Assembly: GCF_030758415.1 (NCBI RefSeq)
Contig: NZ_CP132334.1
Span: 1,934,001 to 1,998,000, forward strand
Source: Parvularcula sp. IMCC14364
GTDB lineage: Bacteria; Pseudomonadota; Alphaproteobacteria; Caulobacterales; Parvularculaceae
DNA length: 64,000 bases
Direction of reading: 5' to 3'
Shown piece by piece: positions 16,281 through 25,981 of this stretch (its first letter is position 1; each line of letters opens with the position of its first letter). A program made the translations under genes and the position numbers. The notes under the pieces are model-generated. The model did no database searches and had not been told where the DNA came from. It saw nothing but the letters and a program-made list of their open reading frames with translations.

Positions 16281-18218
16281 ATGGACCGAAATCTTCTTCT
16301 CTTTCTTGCCCTTACCGTCGGCACACTTGTTGTCTGGGAAGTGCTTATCATCCGTCCGCAACAGGTTGAATTGCAGGCACAAAGAGAGCTGGCAGAGCAG
16401 CAAGCCGCGACACAGGAAGAAACCGCCTCTGTGGTTGGCGGGCTTGAGAATAGCGCCGCGGTTACCTCTGACGTGATGAGCCGCACTGCTGCTCTGGAAG
16501 CGGCACCGGGGCGTCTGCAGATCGAAACCCCTTCCCTGACCGGCTCTATCAATTTGCAGGGCGCACGCTTTGACGATCTTCGCCTGAAAAAATATCGCGA
16601 GACCATCGACGACGACAGCGACATCATCACCCTGTTCTCTCCGCGCGAAACCCAGTTTGGCCATTATGCCCAGCAGGGGCTGCTCACGAGCGCCGGTGAC
16701 GGACGTCAGGAAATCTGGACGGCGCCAGAGGGCGCACGCGTGACGACTGACACGCCTGTCACCCTGACACGCTCGCAGAATGGTCTGGATTACACGATGA
16801 CGATCAGTGTCGATGAAAACTACATGTTCACGATTGAACAGGGCGTCACCAATACAACAGGTGATACTGTTTCTGTCGCGCCCTATGGCCTGACAGTACA
16901 ACGCGGCAAGCCACCGTTTCTCAAAAATTTCATGATCCTGCACGAAGGGCCTGTAGGCGTCATCGGCACGACGCTTCATGAGCGCAAATACAATAATGTC
17001 TACAAGCCCAACAAGGAGATCCTTGAAAGCGGCACCGGTGGTTGGGTCGGCCTCACCAGCAAGAACTGGCTTTCAGCCGTCATCCCCGACCAGTCGTTAT
17101 CCTACAGGGCCGAGCTTGGTCATGAGCCGAACACGACCAAGGATCGCCCCGTCTTCAACTCCCTCTATCGCGGCGACGAGATCAGGGTTGAGCCGGGCAC
17201 AACCTACACAAATACATCCTTCATCTTCGCCGGTGCCAAGCGGGTCGACATTCTCAAGTCCTATGAAAAACCTGTGGAAGAAGGCGGGCTTGGCATCCGT
17301 GATTTTGACAAGGCCGTCGACTGGGGCAATTTCTTTTTCCTGACCCGGCCGATCTTTACCGTCATGCACTTCTTTGCGGTTCTTACCGGCAATTACGGGG
17401 TTGCCATCCTGCTGCTGACAATCGTCGTCAAGCTGCTGCTCTTCCCGCTGGCCAACAAAAGCTACGCCTCCATGGCCAATATGCGCAAAGTGGCGCCAGA
17501 GCTGACCAAGATCCGCGAGCGCTATGAAACTGACAAGATGAAGCAGCAGCAGGAAATGATGGCGCTGTACAAAAAGCACAACATCAATCCGCTGGCGGGC
17601 TGTTGGCCGATGTTGATCCAGATGCCGGTCTTCTACGCGCTCTACAAGACGCTTTTTGTGACGATTGAAACCCGCCACGAGCCATTCCTGTACATCCAGG
17701 ACCTAGCAGATTCTGATCCGGCAATGATTTTCAACCTGTTCGGACTACTTCCCTATGATCCTTCTGCGATCCCCGTGCTTGGCTTCATTCTTGGCATTGG
17801 CCTTCTGCCGCTGTTAATGGGCGCGACGATGTGGGTACAGATGCGCCTGAACCCGCCGCCAACGGATCCGGTACAGGCACAGGTTTTTGCCTTCATGCCG
17901 ATCATTTTCATGTTCATTATGGCCCCGTTCGCTGCCGGTCTGGTGCTGTATTGGTTCTGGAACACATTCCTGGGCGTCCTTCAGCAATACTACATCATGA
18001 AAAAACATGGCACTGACGTTGACCTGCTTGGCAATATCAAGGCCACGCTTTCGGGCAAGACGCAGGAATTCAAGACAGAAAATGAAACTGGCGGCACGAA
18101 CCTTTTCGGCAAACCGTCTTCAGGCAAGAAGTCCGATAGCGACAGCACCGCCAAGGCAGATGACAACAAGTCTGACCACGGCAAGTCTGGCGACACCAAG
18201 AAAAAACCGGCCGAATAA
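16281..18218 (+). CDS. yidC: Membrane protein insertase YidC
   Basis: 645 residues. The N-terminal membrane anchor [21 protein letters not shown] is followed by the large periplasmic domain (about 70-355) and the five-helix insertase core ([41 protein letters not shown]). The protein ends in a long Lys/Ser/Asp-rich cytoplasmic tail. It inserts and folds inner-membrane proteins alone or with SecYEG. The start is chosen at the ATG directly before the anchor; the stop overlaps yihA by one base. Confidence 0.97.
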   Translation: MDRNLLLFLALTVGTLVVWEVLIIRPQQVELQAQRELAEQQAATQEETASVVGGLENSAAVTSDVMSRTAALEAAPGRLQIETPSLTGSINLQGARFDDLRLKKYRETIDDDSDIITLFSPRETQFGHYAQQGLLTSAGDGRQEIWTAPEGARVTTDTPVTLTRSQNGLDYTMTISVDENYMFTIEQGVTNTTGDTVSVAPYGLTVQRGKPPFLKNFMILHEGPVGVIGTTLHERKYNNVYKPNKEILESGTGGWVGLTSKNWLSAVIPDQSLSYRAELGHEPNTTKDRPVFNSLYRGDEIRVEPGTTYTNTSFIFAGAKRVDILKSYEKPVEEGGLGIRDFDKAVDWGNFFFLTRPIFTVMHFFAVLTGNYGVAILLLTIVVKLLLFPLANKSYASMANMRKVAPELTKIRERYETDKMKQQQEMMALYKKHNINPLAGCWPMLIQMPVFYALYKTLFVTIETRHEPFLYIQDLADSDPAMIFNLFGLLPYDPSAIPVLGFILGIGLLPLLMGATMWVQMRLNPPPTDPVQAQVFAFMPIIFMFIMAPFAAGLVLYWFWNTFLGVLQQYYIMKKHGTDVDLLGNIKATLSGKTQEFKTENETGGTNLFGKPSSGKKSDSDSTAKADDNKSDHGKSGDTKKKPAE

Positions 18219-18865
18219 TGTCGGACAGCCTGTCTCAGGAGCACACGCCACAAGCCCTTGAGGCTGCGCGCAAGCTCTTTGCCGGTCCTTGTGACTTCAT
18301 GCTTGGCGTGGTGAGCATGACGACCCTGCCCGAGCCTGACATTACTGAAGTCGCTTTTGCTGGCAGGTCGAATGTCGGCAAGTCTTCCCTCATCAATGCG
18401 CTGACAGGCCGGAACGCACTGGCCCGTACATCAAACACACCGGGACGCACGCGGGAGCTGAACTTCTTCAATCTCGGCGGCAGGCTGCGTCTGGTTGATC
18501 TGCCGGGCTATGGTTATGCCCGCGCCTCCCGCAGCGATGTTGCGGCCTGGACGGGACTCATAAAGGATTATCTGCGTGGCAGGTCCGTGCTGCGCCGCGC
18601 CTGCATCCTTATTGATTCACGCCACGGCCTGAAAGACAGCGACCGGGAGATCATGCAGATGCTGGATGTGGCGGCTGTGCCCTATCAGATTGTGTTCACG
18701 AAAGCAGACAAGATAAAACCATCTGCACTCAAAGTATTATCAGAAAAGACAGCTCAGGAATTGCTCAAACGCCCGGCGGCCTATCCGTTGCAGCGGGCAA
18801 CCTCGAGCGTCAGCGCCGATGGTCTGGCAGAGTTGCGGGCTGATCTGGCAGCATTGATGCAGTGA
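18218..18865 (+). CDS. yihA: Ribosome biogenesis GTP-binding protein YihA/YsxC (EngB)
   Basis: 215 residues. P-loop [16 protein letters not shown], switch/G2 threonine region [16 protein letters not shown]3 DLPGYGYA, and G4 TKADK. The family assists 50S subunit assembly. TAATG overlap with yidC indicates coupled translation. Confidence 0.95.
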   Translation: MSDSLSQEHTPQALEAARKLFAGPCDFMLGVVSMTTLPEPDITEVAFAGRSNVGKSSLINALTGRNALARTSNTPGRTRELNFFNLGGRLRLVDLPGYGYARASRSDVAAWTGLIKDYLRGRSVLRRACILIDSRHGLKDSDREIMQMLDVAAVPYQIVFTKADKIKPSALKVLSEKTAQELLKRPAAYPLQRATSSVSADGLAELRADLAALMQ

Positions 18866-18956
18866 TTCAGCAGCCACCAGACCAGATTGGTGTTGAGAAA
18901 CACCCCATCAAATCCTAGGACATAAGCAAGATTTACGGCCAGCAGCGAGGCAAAAC

Positions 18957-19610
18957 ATGAATATCTTTATCGACACGGCAGATACGAGCGAACTGGAAAA
19001 AGCCTTCGAAACCGGCCTTGTGGAAGGTTGCACAACTAACCCGTCCCTGATTGCTGCCTCTGGCCGCGACTTCAAGGAAGTCATCGCAGAAATCTGCGAT
19101 ATGACGGACGGGCCCGTTTCTGCAGAAGTCGCGGCAACGGACTATGAAACCATGATGGCCGAGGCAATGGTGCTGGCTGAAATCGCTGACAATGTCGTCA
19201 TCAAGCTGCCCCTGACAATGGATGGCCTGAAAGCATGTCAGGCACTTTCATCTGAAGAAATCCAGACCAACGTCACTTTATGCTTTTCCCTCGCCCAGGC
19301 GTGGATGGCGGCCAAAGCTGGGGCAACATATATCTCCCCCTTCATTGGGCGACTTGATGATACAGGCGAAAACGGCATGGACCTGATCCATGACATTCGC
19401 GCACTTTATGACGTGCACGGATACGAAACAGAGATTCTTGCTGCGTCTATCCGCTCGGTCGACCATGTCGAGCAGGCAGCACTTGCCGGGGCACATGTCG
19501 CTACAATACCGCCAAAGATTTTCAACGACCTTCTGAAGCATCCGCTGACAGACAAGGGTCTCGCTGCATTTGTCGCTGACTGGGAAAAAACCGGCCAGTC
19601 GATCCTGTAA
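18957..19610 (+). CDS. fsa: Transaldolase-like protein (TalC/fructose-6-phosphate aldolase type)
   Basis: 217 residues, the short TalC/MipB length. [16 protein letters not shown] is the family start. The Schiff-base lysine is in NVVIKLPLT. Other conserved segments are [40 protein letters not shown] and ILAASIRS. Short members are either transaldolases of the pentose phosphate pathway or fructose-6-phosphate aldolases, and sequence reading alone does not separate the two. It is followed 14 bases on by an aldo/keto reductase gene. Confidence 0.9.
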   Translation: MNIFIDTADTSELEKAFETGLVEGCTTNPSLIAASGRDFKEVIAEICDMTDGPVSAEVAATDYETMMAEAMVLAEIADNVVIKLPLTMDGLKACQALSSEEIQTNVTLCFSLAQAWMAAKAGATYISPFIGRLDDTGENGMDLIHDIRALYDVHGYETEILAASIRSVDHVEQAALAGAHVATIPPKIFNDLLKHPLTDKGLAAFVADWEKTGQSIL

Positions 19611-19624
19611 CCCAGACAAGCGCG

Positions 19625-20509
19625 ATGTCGGATATTTCCCGCCTTGGCTTTGGCTGTTCCGGCCCATGGGGCATGAAATGGTTCAGTGAGCAACGCGCCA
19701 TAGCACTGGTGCATTCAGCCCTCGAGGCAGGCATCACGCAGTTTGATACCGGTAGCTTTTACTGCGACGGCGAAGCAGAACGTCGCCTGGGCCTTGCCCT
19801 GTCACATCTGCCTACGGAGCAGAAAACAGCCCTGCAAATTTCCAGTAAGACCGGCACAAAAAAGGGAACAGATGGCCGACTGGAAAAAGACTTCTCAGAA
19901 GCCAATATCCGTCATGATGTCAGCACAAGCCTGCGCAAGATCGGTATTGCCAGGCTCGACACGTTATACCTGCACGGCCCTGACGATACCTCTTTGCACC
20001 AGGCCCTGCCCGTCCTGAAAGCCCTGAAAAAAGACGGGACGATCGGCAATATCGGTATATGTGGTGAAGGCAGAGGGCTGCAGACAGCAGCTGACACGCC
20101 AGAAGTCGATGTCATCATGGGAAGTTTCAATATCCTGACCCGTCAGCATTCTGATATTTTCAGGCAAGCCCGATCACGTGAAAAGCGGGTCGTCTCTATC
20201 GCTCCTCTGGCTCAAGGCCTTTACAGACGTGGCTTTTTCTCCCCGAGCTCACTGCCGGACCTCTGGTATCTGGCCCGTGCCGCCGTCAAAAATCGTTCTG
20301 AACTGCGCCGGGCGCGTAACCTGCGATGGCTCCATGATGTCGATGGCTGGCAGGCCAGCGAGCTGGCCCTGCGCTTCGTCCTGGAACAGGATCACATTGA
20401 TACCGCAATGATGACGACAACCCGCCTGGCGCATCTCAACCTCAATATCAGGGCCGCCAGTCGCAGCCTGCCAGATCATCTGACAGAGAGACTGAACGAC
20501 ATCCAATAA
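19625..20509 (+). CDS. Aldo/keto reductase family protein
   Basis: 294 residues. LGFGCSGPWGM start, FDTGSFYCDGEAERRLGLAL (catalytic Asp/Tyr region), SSKTG (catalytic Lys), LDTLYLHGPDD (His), then SIAPLAQGLY and a C-terminal helix region. NADPH-dependent carbonyl reductase of the AKR superfamily. The substrate cannot be assigned. It probably shares a transcript with the transaldolase-like gene. Confidence 0.87.
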   Translation: MSDISRLGFGCSGPWGMKWFSEQRAIALVHSALEAGITQFDTGSFYCDGEAERRLGLALSHLPTEQKTALQISSKTGTKKGTDGRLEKDFSEANIRHDVSTSLRKIGIARLDTLYLHGPDDTSLHQALPVLKALKKDGTIGNIGICGEGRGLQTAADTPEVDVIMGSFNILTRQHSDIFRQARSREKRVVSIAPLAQGLYRRGFFSPSSLPDLWYLARAAVKNRSELRRARNLRWLHDVDGWQASELALRFVLEQDHIDTAMMTTTRLAHLNLNIRAASRSLPDHLTERLNDIQ

Positions 20510-20587
20510 CCGAACAACGAGGCGCTGCGGCTTGATTTTGCAACGCACTGTGCCTAGCTATATCGAAACGATGACAGGATCAGACCC

Positions 20588-20920
20588 ATGGCAGACATCA
20601 ACGCCGATATTCAGCAGCAGATCGACAGCAACGACATCATGCTGTTCATGAAAGGCACACCACAATTTCCACAATGTGGTTTCTCTTCAACGGTTGTGCA
20701 GATACTGGAATATCTCGGTGTCGAGTACGGGTCTGAAAACGTGCTCGCGAGCGATGATTTGCGCCAAGGCATCAAATCTTTTTCTGACTGGCCAACAATC
20801 CCGCAGCTTTATGTGAAGGGTGAGTTTGTCGGGGGGTGCGATATCATCCGGGAAATGTTCGAGAGCGGTGAGTTGCGCGGTTTTCTGGCCGAAAAAGGTG
20901 TGCTGAAGGCAGACGCCTGA
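20588..20920 (+). CDS. grxD: Monothiol glutaredoxin, CGFS type
   Basis: 110 residues. The active-site CGFS is at residues 30-33 in [13 protein letters not shown], followed by the glutathione-binding WPTIPQLYV and GGCDII motifs. Grx4-type proteins bind and transfer [2Fe-2S] clusters, usually with BolA. In many alphaproteobacteria a bolA gene precedes it, but none is adjacent here. An AGGAT site lies upstream of the ATG. Confidence 0.96.
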   Translation: MADINADIQQQIDSNDIMLFMKGTPQFPQCGFSSTVVQILEYLGVEYGSENVLASDDLRQGIKSFSDWPTIPQLYVKGEFVGGCDIIREMFESGELRGFLAEKGVLKADA

Positions 20921-20949
20921 CGCACCAAGTCGCTCTCACAATCACAATT

Positions 20950-21603
20950 TCAGTGACCGGCGTATTTTGCCGCCTGCTCTGCATAATGGTCTTCGACCGG
21001 CTTGAAACTGTTGCTTGCGTCATCATAGGCGCTGACCGCACCCGACTTGATGTCATAGACCCAGCCATGCAGCTGTAAGGCGCCTTTGGCCAACGCCGCC
21101 GCAACGCTGGGATGAGTTCTCAGGTGCTGCATCTGCAACATCACATTTTGCTCCAGCAGAAGTTTCATGCGCACTTCTTCGCTTTTTCCTGCCCCGAGTT
21201 CTTCCACAACGGCCACCGCCGCGCGTGTATAGGCCAGCCATCTGCGCACATGGGGCAAATCTCCAACCTGTTCCGGGTGCATGGCCCCTTTCATCGCACC
21301 GCATTCCGTATGCCCGCAGACAACGATATGCGGCACCTTGAGAACGGAAACCGCAAATTCCACTGTTGCTGTCACACCGCCAGTATGCTGCGAATGAGGT
21401 GGCACGATATTGCCGGCAGTACGACAGATGAACAAATCCCCCGGATCAGTCTGTGTGATCATGGCCGTCTCGACACGCGAATCCGAGCAGGCGATGAACA
21501 TTGCTTCTGGTGCCTGCCCCTGACTCAATCGCTCGAACAGGTCTTTTTTCTGCGGATAGATTTCATTTTGAAATTTGACGACACCGGCAGCAAAACGGGG
21601 CAT
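20950..21603 (-). CDS. can: Beta-class carbonic anhydrase
   Basis: 217 residues. Zinc ligands C39, H98 and C101 with the D41-R43 dyad in ACSDSR, and GHTECGAMKG. It hydrates carbon dioxide to bicarbonate in the cytoplasm. It converges with grxD, and AAAGGAG precedes the ATG. Full length for the family. Confidence 0.95.
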   Translation of the reverse strand: MPRFAAGVVKFQNEIYPQKKDLFERLSQGQAPEAMFIACSDSRVETAMITQTDPGDLFICRTAGNIVPPHSQHTGGVTATVEFAVSVLKVPHIVVCGHTECGAMKGAMHPEQVGDLPHVRRWLAYTRAAVAVVEELGAGKSEEVRMKLLLEQNVMLQMQHLRTHPSVAAALAKGALQLHGWVYDIKSGAVSAYDDASNSFKPVEDHYAEQAAKYAGH

Positions 21604-21722
21604 GAAAATCTCCTTTTCAAAAGGATAGCATTACTCAGGGCCCCGCACCATATCCACATTTGATAGAAACAGCTGCCTTAAATTGCTGATTCGCAGCTGC
21701 CGAATCCCTACAATGTCACGCT

Positions 21723-22517
21723 ATGCAACAATATCACGACCTCCTCGCGCGCGCCCTGAATGACGGCGCTGACAAATCCGACCGAACCGGCACCGGCACA
21801 CGTGCGGTTTTCGGCCATCAGATGCGTTTTGACCTGTCCGACGGCTTTCCCCTCGTCACCACCAAGAAGCTGCATCTGAAATCGATCATCCATGAGCTTC
21901 TGTGGTTTCTCGCCGGCGACACCAATGTCCGCTACCTGCAGGAAAATGGCGTCAGCATCTGGGACGAGTGGGCAGATGAGAACGGGGAGCTTGGCCCTGT
22001 CTATGGCGCGCAGTGGCGTTCATGGCCCTCCCACAAAGGCGGCACGGTAGACCAGATAATCTGGCTTCTGAATGAAATAAAAACGAACCCGGATTCCCGG
22101 CGACTTGTGGTCAGCGCCTGGAACCCCGCCCAACTCGACGAAATGGCTCTCGCCCCCTGCCATTGCCTGTTCCAGTTCTTTGTGGTCGATGGCAAACTGT
22201 CGTGCCAGCTTTACCAGCGCTCCGCCGATATTTTCCTCGGTGTACCGTTCAATATCGCATCCTATGCGCTGCTGACTCACATGATCGCGCAGGTGACTGA
22301 TCTGGCGCCCGGTGATTTTGTGCACACTCTGGGGGATGCCCATATCTACAGCAATCACTTCGAGCAGGCGAATACGCAGCTTGCGCGCGCGCCTCTTCCC
22401 TTGCCGAAACTGGAACTGAACCCGGATGTGAAAGACCTGTTTGCCTTCCGTTTTGAAGATATCCGGATCACGGGATATGAGGCACACCCCTCAATCAAGG
22501 CCCCGATTGCAGTATGA
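21723..22517 (+). CDS. thyA: Thymidylate synthase
   Basis: 264 residues, the same length as E. coli ThyA. Catalytic C146 lies in [14 protein letters not shown]; the phosphate-binding [10 protein letters not shown] and folate/dUMP motifs ([21 protein letters not shown]) are intact. It makes dTMP from dUMP with methylene-tetrahydrofolate. There is no ribosome-binding site; TACAAT at 21709-21714 lies eight bases before the ATG, suggesting a leaderless or nearly leaderless message. It overlaps folA by four bases. Confidence 0.97.
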   Translation: MQQYHDLLARALNDGADKSDRTGTGTRAVFGHQMRFDLSDGFPLVTTKKLHLKSIIHELLWFLAGDTNVRYLQENGVSIWDEWADENGELGPVYGAQWRSWPSHKGGTVDQIIWLLNEIKTNPDSRRLVVSAWNPAQLDEMALAPCHCLFQFFVVDGKLSCQLYQRSADIFLGVPFNIASYALLTHMIAQVTDLAPGDFVHTLGDAHIYSNHFEQANTQLARAPLPLPKLELNPDVKDLFAFRFEDIRITGYEAHPSIKAPIAV

Positions 22518-23044
22518 TAGAACGCCAGACCAATATCCCGATTGCCCTTGTGGTTGCCGCGGCCCGTAACAACACAATCGGCAAGGATGGCGGCATGCCG
22601 TGGCGCCTCTCAGATGACCTCAAATGGTTCAAGAAAGTCACGACCGGCAAGCCCGTCATCATGGGACGCAAGACCTTTGAGTCAATCGGTGCGCCGCTGC
22701 CAAATCGCGATAATATTGTCATTACACGCAACAGCGCTTTTGCCCATGACAATGTAACCGTTGCAGCCTCACTGGAAGACGCTATCGCCATCGCGGAAGC
22801 CTTCGCTCTGGCGCGGGAGGTCGAAGAGATTTGCGTTATTGGCGGCGGGACCATCTATGCAGACACCCTGCACCTCGCAGCAAAAATATATCTGACCCGC
22901 ATTGAGGCAGATATTGCGGGTGATACCTTCTTCCCAGTACTGGCACGCGATGAATGGGCTGAAGAAGAAATCCAGCGCATCGCCAGGGATGCGCGAAATG
23001 ACCACGATGCGCGCATCCTGACACTGACCCGTGACCGTGACTGA
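22514..23044 (+). CDS. folA: Dihydrofolate reductase
   Basis: 176 residues. [30 protein letters not shown] is the DHFR N-terminus with the catalytic acidic residue in the DDLKWF helix. [15 protein letters not shown] and [11 protein letters not shown] are the cofactor motifs. It regenerates tetrahydrofolate consumed by ThyA. The ATGA overlap with thyA is a common functional pairing. Confidence 0.96.
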   Translation: MIERQTNIPIALVVAAARNNTIGKDGGMPWRLSDDLKWFKKVTTGKPVIMGRKTFESIGAPLPNRDNIVITRNSAFAHDNVTVAASLEDAIAIAEAFALAREVEEICVIGGGTIYADTLHLAAKIYLTRIEADIAGDTFFPVLARDEWAEEEIQRIARDARNDHDARILTLTRDRD

Positions 23045-23172
23045 TTAACCGGCAGACATATCCGCAAGCCCGGCGCGGCACATACTGCGATTGCTCATTG
23101 TTCCCCGGCCTGCAGTCATGGCACTCTGATAAATGAAAAAGCACCCGTTTCAGCCCCAAGGGAGACCCGAGA

Positions 23173-24027
23173 ATGGCTTACACCTGTTTTGATGTTTCGC
23201 ACGACAACGGCATCGCGCATATCCAGCTGTCGCGCCCGGAAAAGCGCAATTCCATGATCCTGGAATTCTGGGATGAATTGCCGGAACTGGTTAGAGAAAT
23301 CGACAAGGATGGCTCAACCAGGGTCATCGTCATTTCCTCCACCGGCCCGCATTTCACCTCAGGTCTTGACCTTGGCGCATTTGCCGGGGCCACGACCAAC
23401 AAGGGCGCGGGGCAGAATGAAGTGCACCAGCAGGCAACTGCGGGCCTCGGATTTTACCAGAATGTCCTGCGCATGCAGGACTGCTTCACCGCACTTGAGA
23501 AAGCCCGCGTCCCTGTTCTGGTGGCCATTCAGGGCGGCTGTATTGGAGGCGGTGTGGACATGGTCACCGCCTGCGACATGCGCTATTGCACAGCAGATGC
23601 CTTTTTCACCATCTATGAAATCAATATTGGCATGACCGCCGATGTCGGCACCTTCCCGCGTATTCTCAACCACCTGCCGGAAGGCGTTGTGCGCGAGCTT
23701 GCCTATACGGGCAGGCGCATGTCGGCGGCAGAAGCCCAATCCCTGGGCCTTGTAAATAGCGTTTATGACGATCAGGACGCGATGCTGGAAGGGGTCATGG
23801 CGACAGCCCGCGAGATTGCGTCGAAACCACCCATGGCAATTTATGGCTGCAAGAACATCATCACTTATGCCAGAGATCATTCCACGGAGGATACACTCGA
23901 CTATATTGGCATCTGGAATGCAACCATGCTGCAACAGTCAGAAATCATGGAAGCGATGAAAGCCAAACAGACCGGCGAGCCGGGCGCTTATGCACCATTG
24001 CCGCCGTTCAGAAAGGTCGCGGGCTGA
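23173..24027 (+). CDS. Crotonase-fold protein, dienoyl-CoA isomerase type
   Basis: 284 residues. The crotonase oxyanion segments are HFTSGLDLGAF and GGCIGGGVDMVTACDMRYC. The acidic residues used by delta3,5-delta2,4-dienoyl-CoA isomerases are present: Asp in GGGVDM, Glu in YEINIGM and Asp in ADVGTFPR. This resembles eukaryotic ECH1 more than enoyl-CoA hydratase 1. It would rearrange double bonds during unsaturated fatty acid oxidation. GGGAG precedes the ATG by eight bases. A single-gene unit. Confidence 0.88.
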   Translation: MAYTCFDVSHDNGIAHIQLSRPEKRNSMILEFWDELPELVREIDKDGSTRVIVISSTGPHFTSGLDLGAFAGATTNKGAGQNEVHQQATAGLGFYQNVLRMQDCFTALEKARVPVLVAIQGGCIGGGVDMVTACDMRYCTADAFFTIYEINIGMTADVGTFPRILNHLPEGVVRELAYTGRRMSAAEAQSLGLVNSVYDDQDAMLEGVMATAREIASKPPMAIYGCKNIITYARDHSTEDTLDYIGIWNATMLQQSEIMEAMKAKQTGEPGAYAPLPPFRKVAG

Positions 24028-24050
24028 CATACAGCCCGTTTCGCTGCACC

Positions 24051-25421
24051 CTACCTGGCTAACCAGTCACGGATTTCCGGGTTCTGCTGTAGCATCCTTG
24101 AAACGCCAAGCCGGGCCGACGCCTCAATCAGATCTGCGTCACAGTCAGAAATGTTGAAGCGCGTCGGCACAGCCTGCAGACGCTCGGCAATAGTATGTGA
24201 CCGCTGCACACCTGCCGAACAGGAGTCGGGCCAGCCAGCCGGAACATGATCCGAATACCTGACCCTCAGGATACGGACGGGAAAATCAAGCTCCGCCTGC
24301 ATGGCATCCCAGACGATCGACTGATAGGCATCGCCGCGCATATTCGTGATGCTGACAACTCGCCCCGGATCACTCGTCCACAGGCGCAAATTCCGGTTTG
24401 CCAGATTCGCTTCCGTCGCCTCCCGCTTGCCGGCATCGAAGGAGAAAATCACCGCCCGTGACAGGCCCTCGCCTCTCGCATTTTTGCGCACGAGCACTTC
24501 CTGCAGGGTTTCAATACCGGTATTTTCCAGAATACCCCCGTCGCCCAGATGCCAGTATTGTGTGCTGGTGGTGTCGCAGGCAGGTGGCACTTCAATCGCC
24601 ACCGGCCCCAGCGCTGGGGGAAAAGCAGCAGAGGCCGCAACAGCTAGCGCCACAGGAAAATCATCCGGAGTCGGCGCATTGCAGCCGCCCAGGCTGAAAC
24701 TGCGCGCGGTGAGGGTTTCGCGCCGAAGAAAGGCGGGTGGGTTTTCAACTGTGGGGATGGCCATATTCGAGAAAACAAATCTGCGCCCGTCATCATAACT
24801 GGCCGCGTTGATGAGCAGGATGCGGCCATCGGCCAAATCACCAAAAGTACGCCCGTCAAGATATTTGTTATCAAAGGTCTCCTGCAGGGAGGTGACCCGT
24901 CGGGTCGGGCTGAGAAAACGGTTGGGATGCAACACCTGCTGCATTTCCATGGGCAGGAAATAGTTCTCGCGCATCGCGCCCTTGTAGCGCGCAAAATATG
25001 TCTCCAGACAGGCCACCCTATCACTTTGGGTCTCACTCTGGGCACCACTGTGGGCCTGTTGGCCACACTGTTCCGGCGGCGATGCCACCAGATAGGACGA
25101 CGCCATGCTGCCGCCGGAGACGCTGGATACATGCGTTACATGACTCAGTAAGCCTTCATCATGCAGCGCTTCAGCACCCGCCGCCGCGAAAAGAGCGGCG
25201 CGACTGCCGCCACCGGAAAATGCAAGCCCCACAAAGTCTTTATCCGACATTTGCGGCAGCGCAGCCTCCCCGGTCGCTTCCCAGCTTGCATCCCCATTCG
25301 CATCCCATGTATGATGGATACGATCCGGCATGAATGCCACACAACCAGACATGAGCAGTGCACTGATCACCAGTAATAACCACCGCTGCAGCAAAATTTT
25401 CAACCTGAACTTCACAACCAT
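24051..25421 (-). CDS. Patatin-like phospholipase lipoprotein
   Basis: 456 residues. A lipoprotein signal peptide ends in LLMSGC (lipobox cysteine about residue 27). The patatin fold shows the glycine-rich AFSGGGSRAA oxyanion loop, the nucleophile serine near residue 102 in SSVSGGS, and the dyad aspartate in HLGDGGILENTGIETL. Likely a membrane-anchored lipid acyl hydrolase acting at the envelope. A GTG at 25430 three codons upstream is an alternative start; ribosome-binding support is ambiguous because GGGGGAG abuts the ATG. Confidence 0.87.
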   Translation of the reverse strand: MVVKFRLKILLQRWLLLVISALLMSGCVAFMPDRIHHTWDANGDASWEATGEAALPQMSDKDFVGLAFSGGGSRAALFAAAGAEALHDEGLLSHVTHVSSVSGGSMASSYLVASPPEQCGQQAHSGAQSETQSDRVACLETYFARYKGAMRENYFLPMEMQQVLHPNRFLSPTRRVTSLQETFDNKYLDGRTFGDLADGRILLINAASYDDGRRFVFSNMAIPTVENPPAFLRRETLTARSFSLGGCNAPTPDDFPVALAVAASAAFPPALGPVAIEVPPACDTTSTQYWHLGDGGILENTGIETLQEVLVRKNARGEGLSRAVIFSFDAGKREATEANLANRNLRLWTSDPGRVVSITNMRGDAYQSIVWDAMQAELDFPVRILRVRYSDHVPAGWPDSCSAGVQRSHTIAERLQAVPTRFNISDCDADLIEASARLGVSRMLQQNPEIRDWLAR

Positions 25422-25495
25422 CTCCCCCACCGTCTGTGTAGTATCAGCATATCGCCATTGCCCCTGAAGTTCAAACCCTCTCCTTTGGGCACAAT

Positions 25496-25600
25496 TCAGG
25501 GGGCAAGATGCAGGAGCAATGCGCCGTCATACCAGTAGCGCCGCGTCACCCAGTCATGCCGTTCATCAATCTTGCGGCTGGCTGCGACATAGGGGTTTCG
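25496..25600 (-). pseudogene. Short coding-like remnant between the patatin gene and the Rhs island
   Basis: The minus strand reads about 34 open codons bounded by stops at both ends, with no start codon. The translation begins RNPYVAASRKIDERHDWV and ends YDGALLLHLAP, and looks like the tail of a real protein rather than noise. The family is not recognised. It lies at the edge of the AT-rich island and may be debris from the same insertion. Confidence 0.35.
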
Positions 25601-25657
25601 TCACTCCAAATATGGATTAGGTTCACAATTTTTATTATTTTGTAAATAATCGTGAAA

Positions 25658-25967
25658 TTACCGCTCTTTAACTGTCATCATTTCATAAAACTCACTCATG
25701 GTACATTTATGCTTATTGCAATATTCCTTAGCAAAAGAGCGCCTATCAATAAAGTTGATAATCATAAACAAAAAAAAATACAAAAGAATTTATAAATATA
25801 AATAATAAAATATACTGAATATATGAAAAACCTAACCATTCTGTATTAAATACTTTAGTACCGACTAAAGTTGTGGCAATACAAAACACAAAAATTCCTC
25901 CTATCCACCGCATCGCCGCAAGTAAAAATTTTAATGAGTCGCGTGTATAATATAGAAAAGCCTTCAC
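25658..25967 (-). pseudogene. Small two-helix membrane protein placed as an Rhs immunity gene, frameshifted at poly-T9
   Basis: As read, ATG 25967 gives 73 residues ending at 25746, with two hydrophobic helices and a stop right after the second. At 25770-25778 the coding strand has nine T in a row. With eight, the frame would continue 29 more residues, through a charged tail (FIDRRSFAKEYCNKHKC, MSEFYEMMTVKER), to a TAA at 25658-25660, giving 102 residues. The open, charged tail argues that the longer form is ancestral. It starts 14 bases after the stop of the Rhs tip gene and is very AT-rich, as immunity genes next to Rhs tips often are. The immunity role is inferred from position only. Confidence 0.55.
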
Positions 25968-25981
25968 ATTAATTTACCCGA

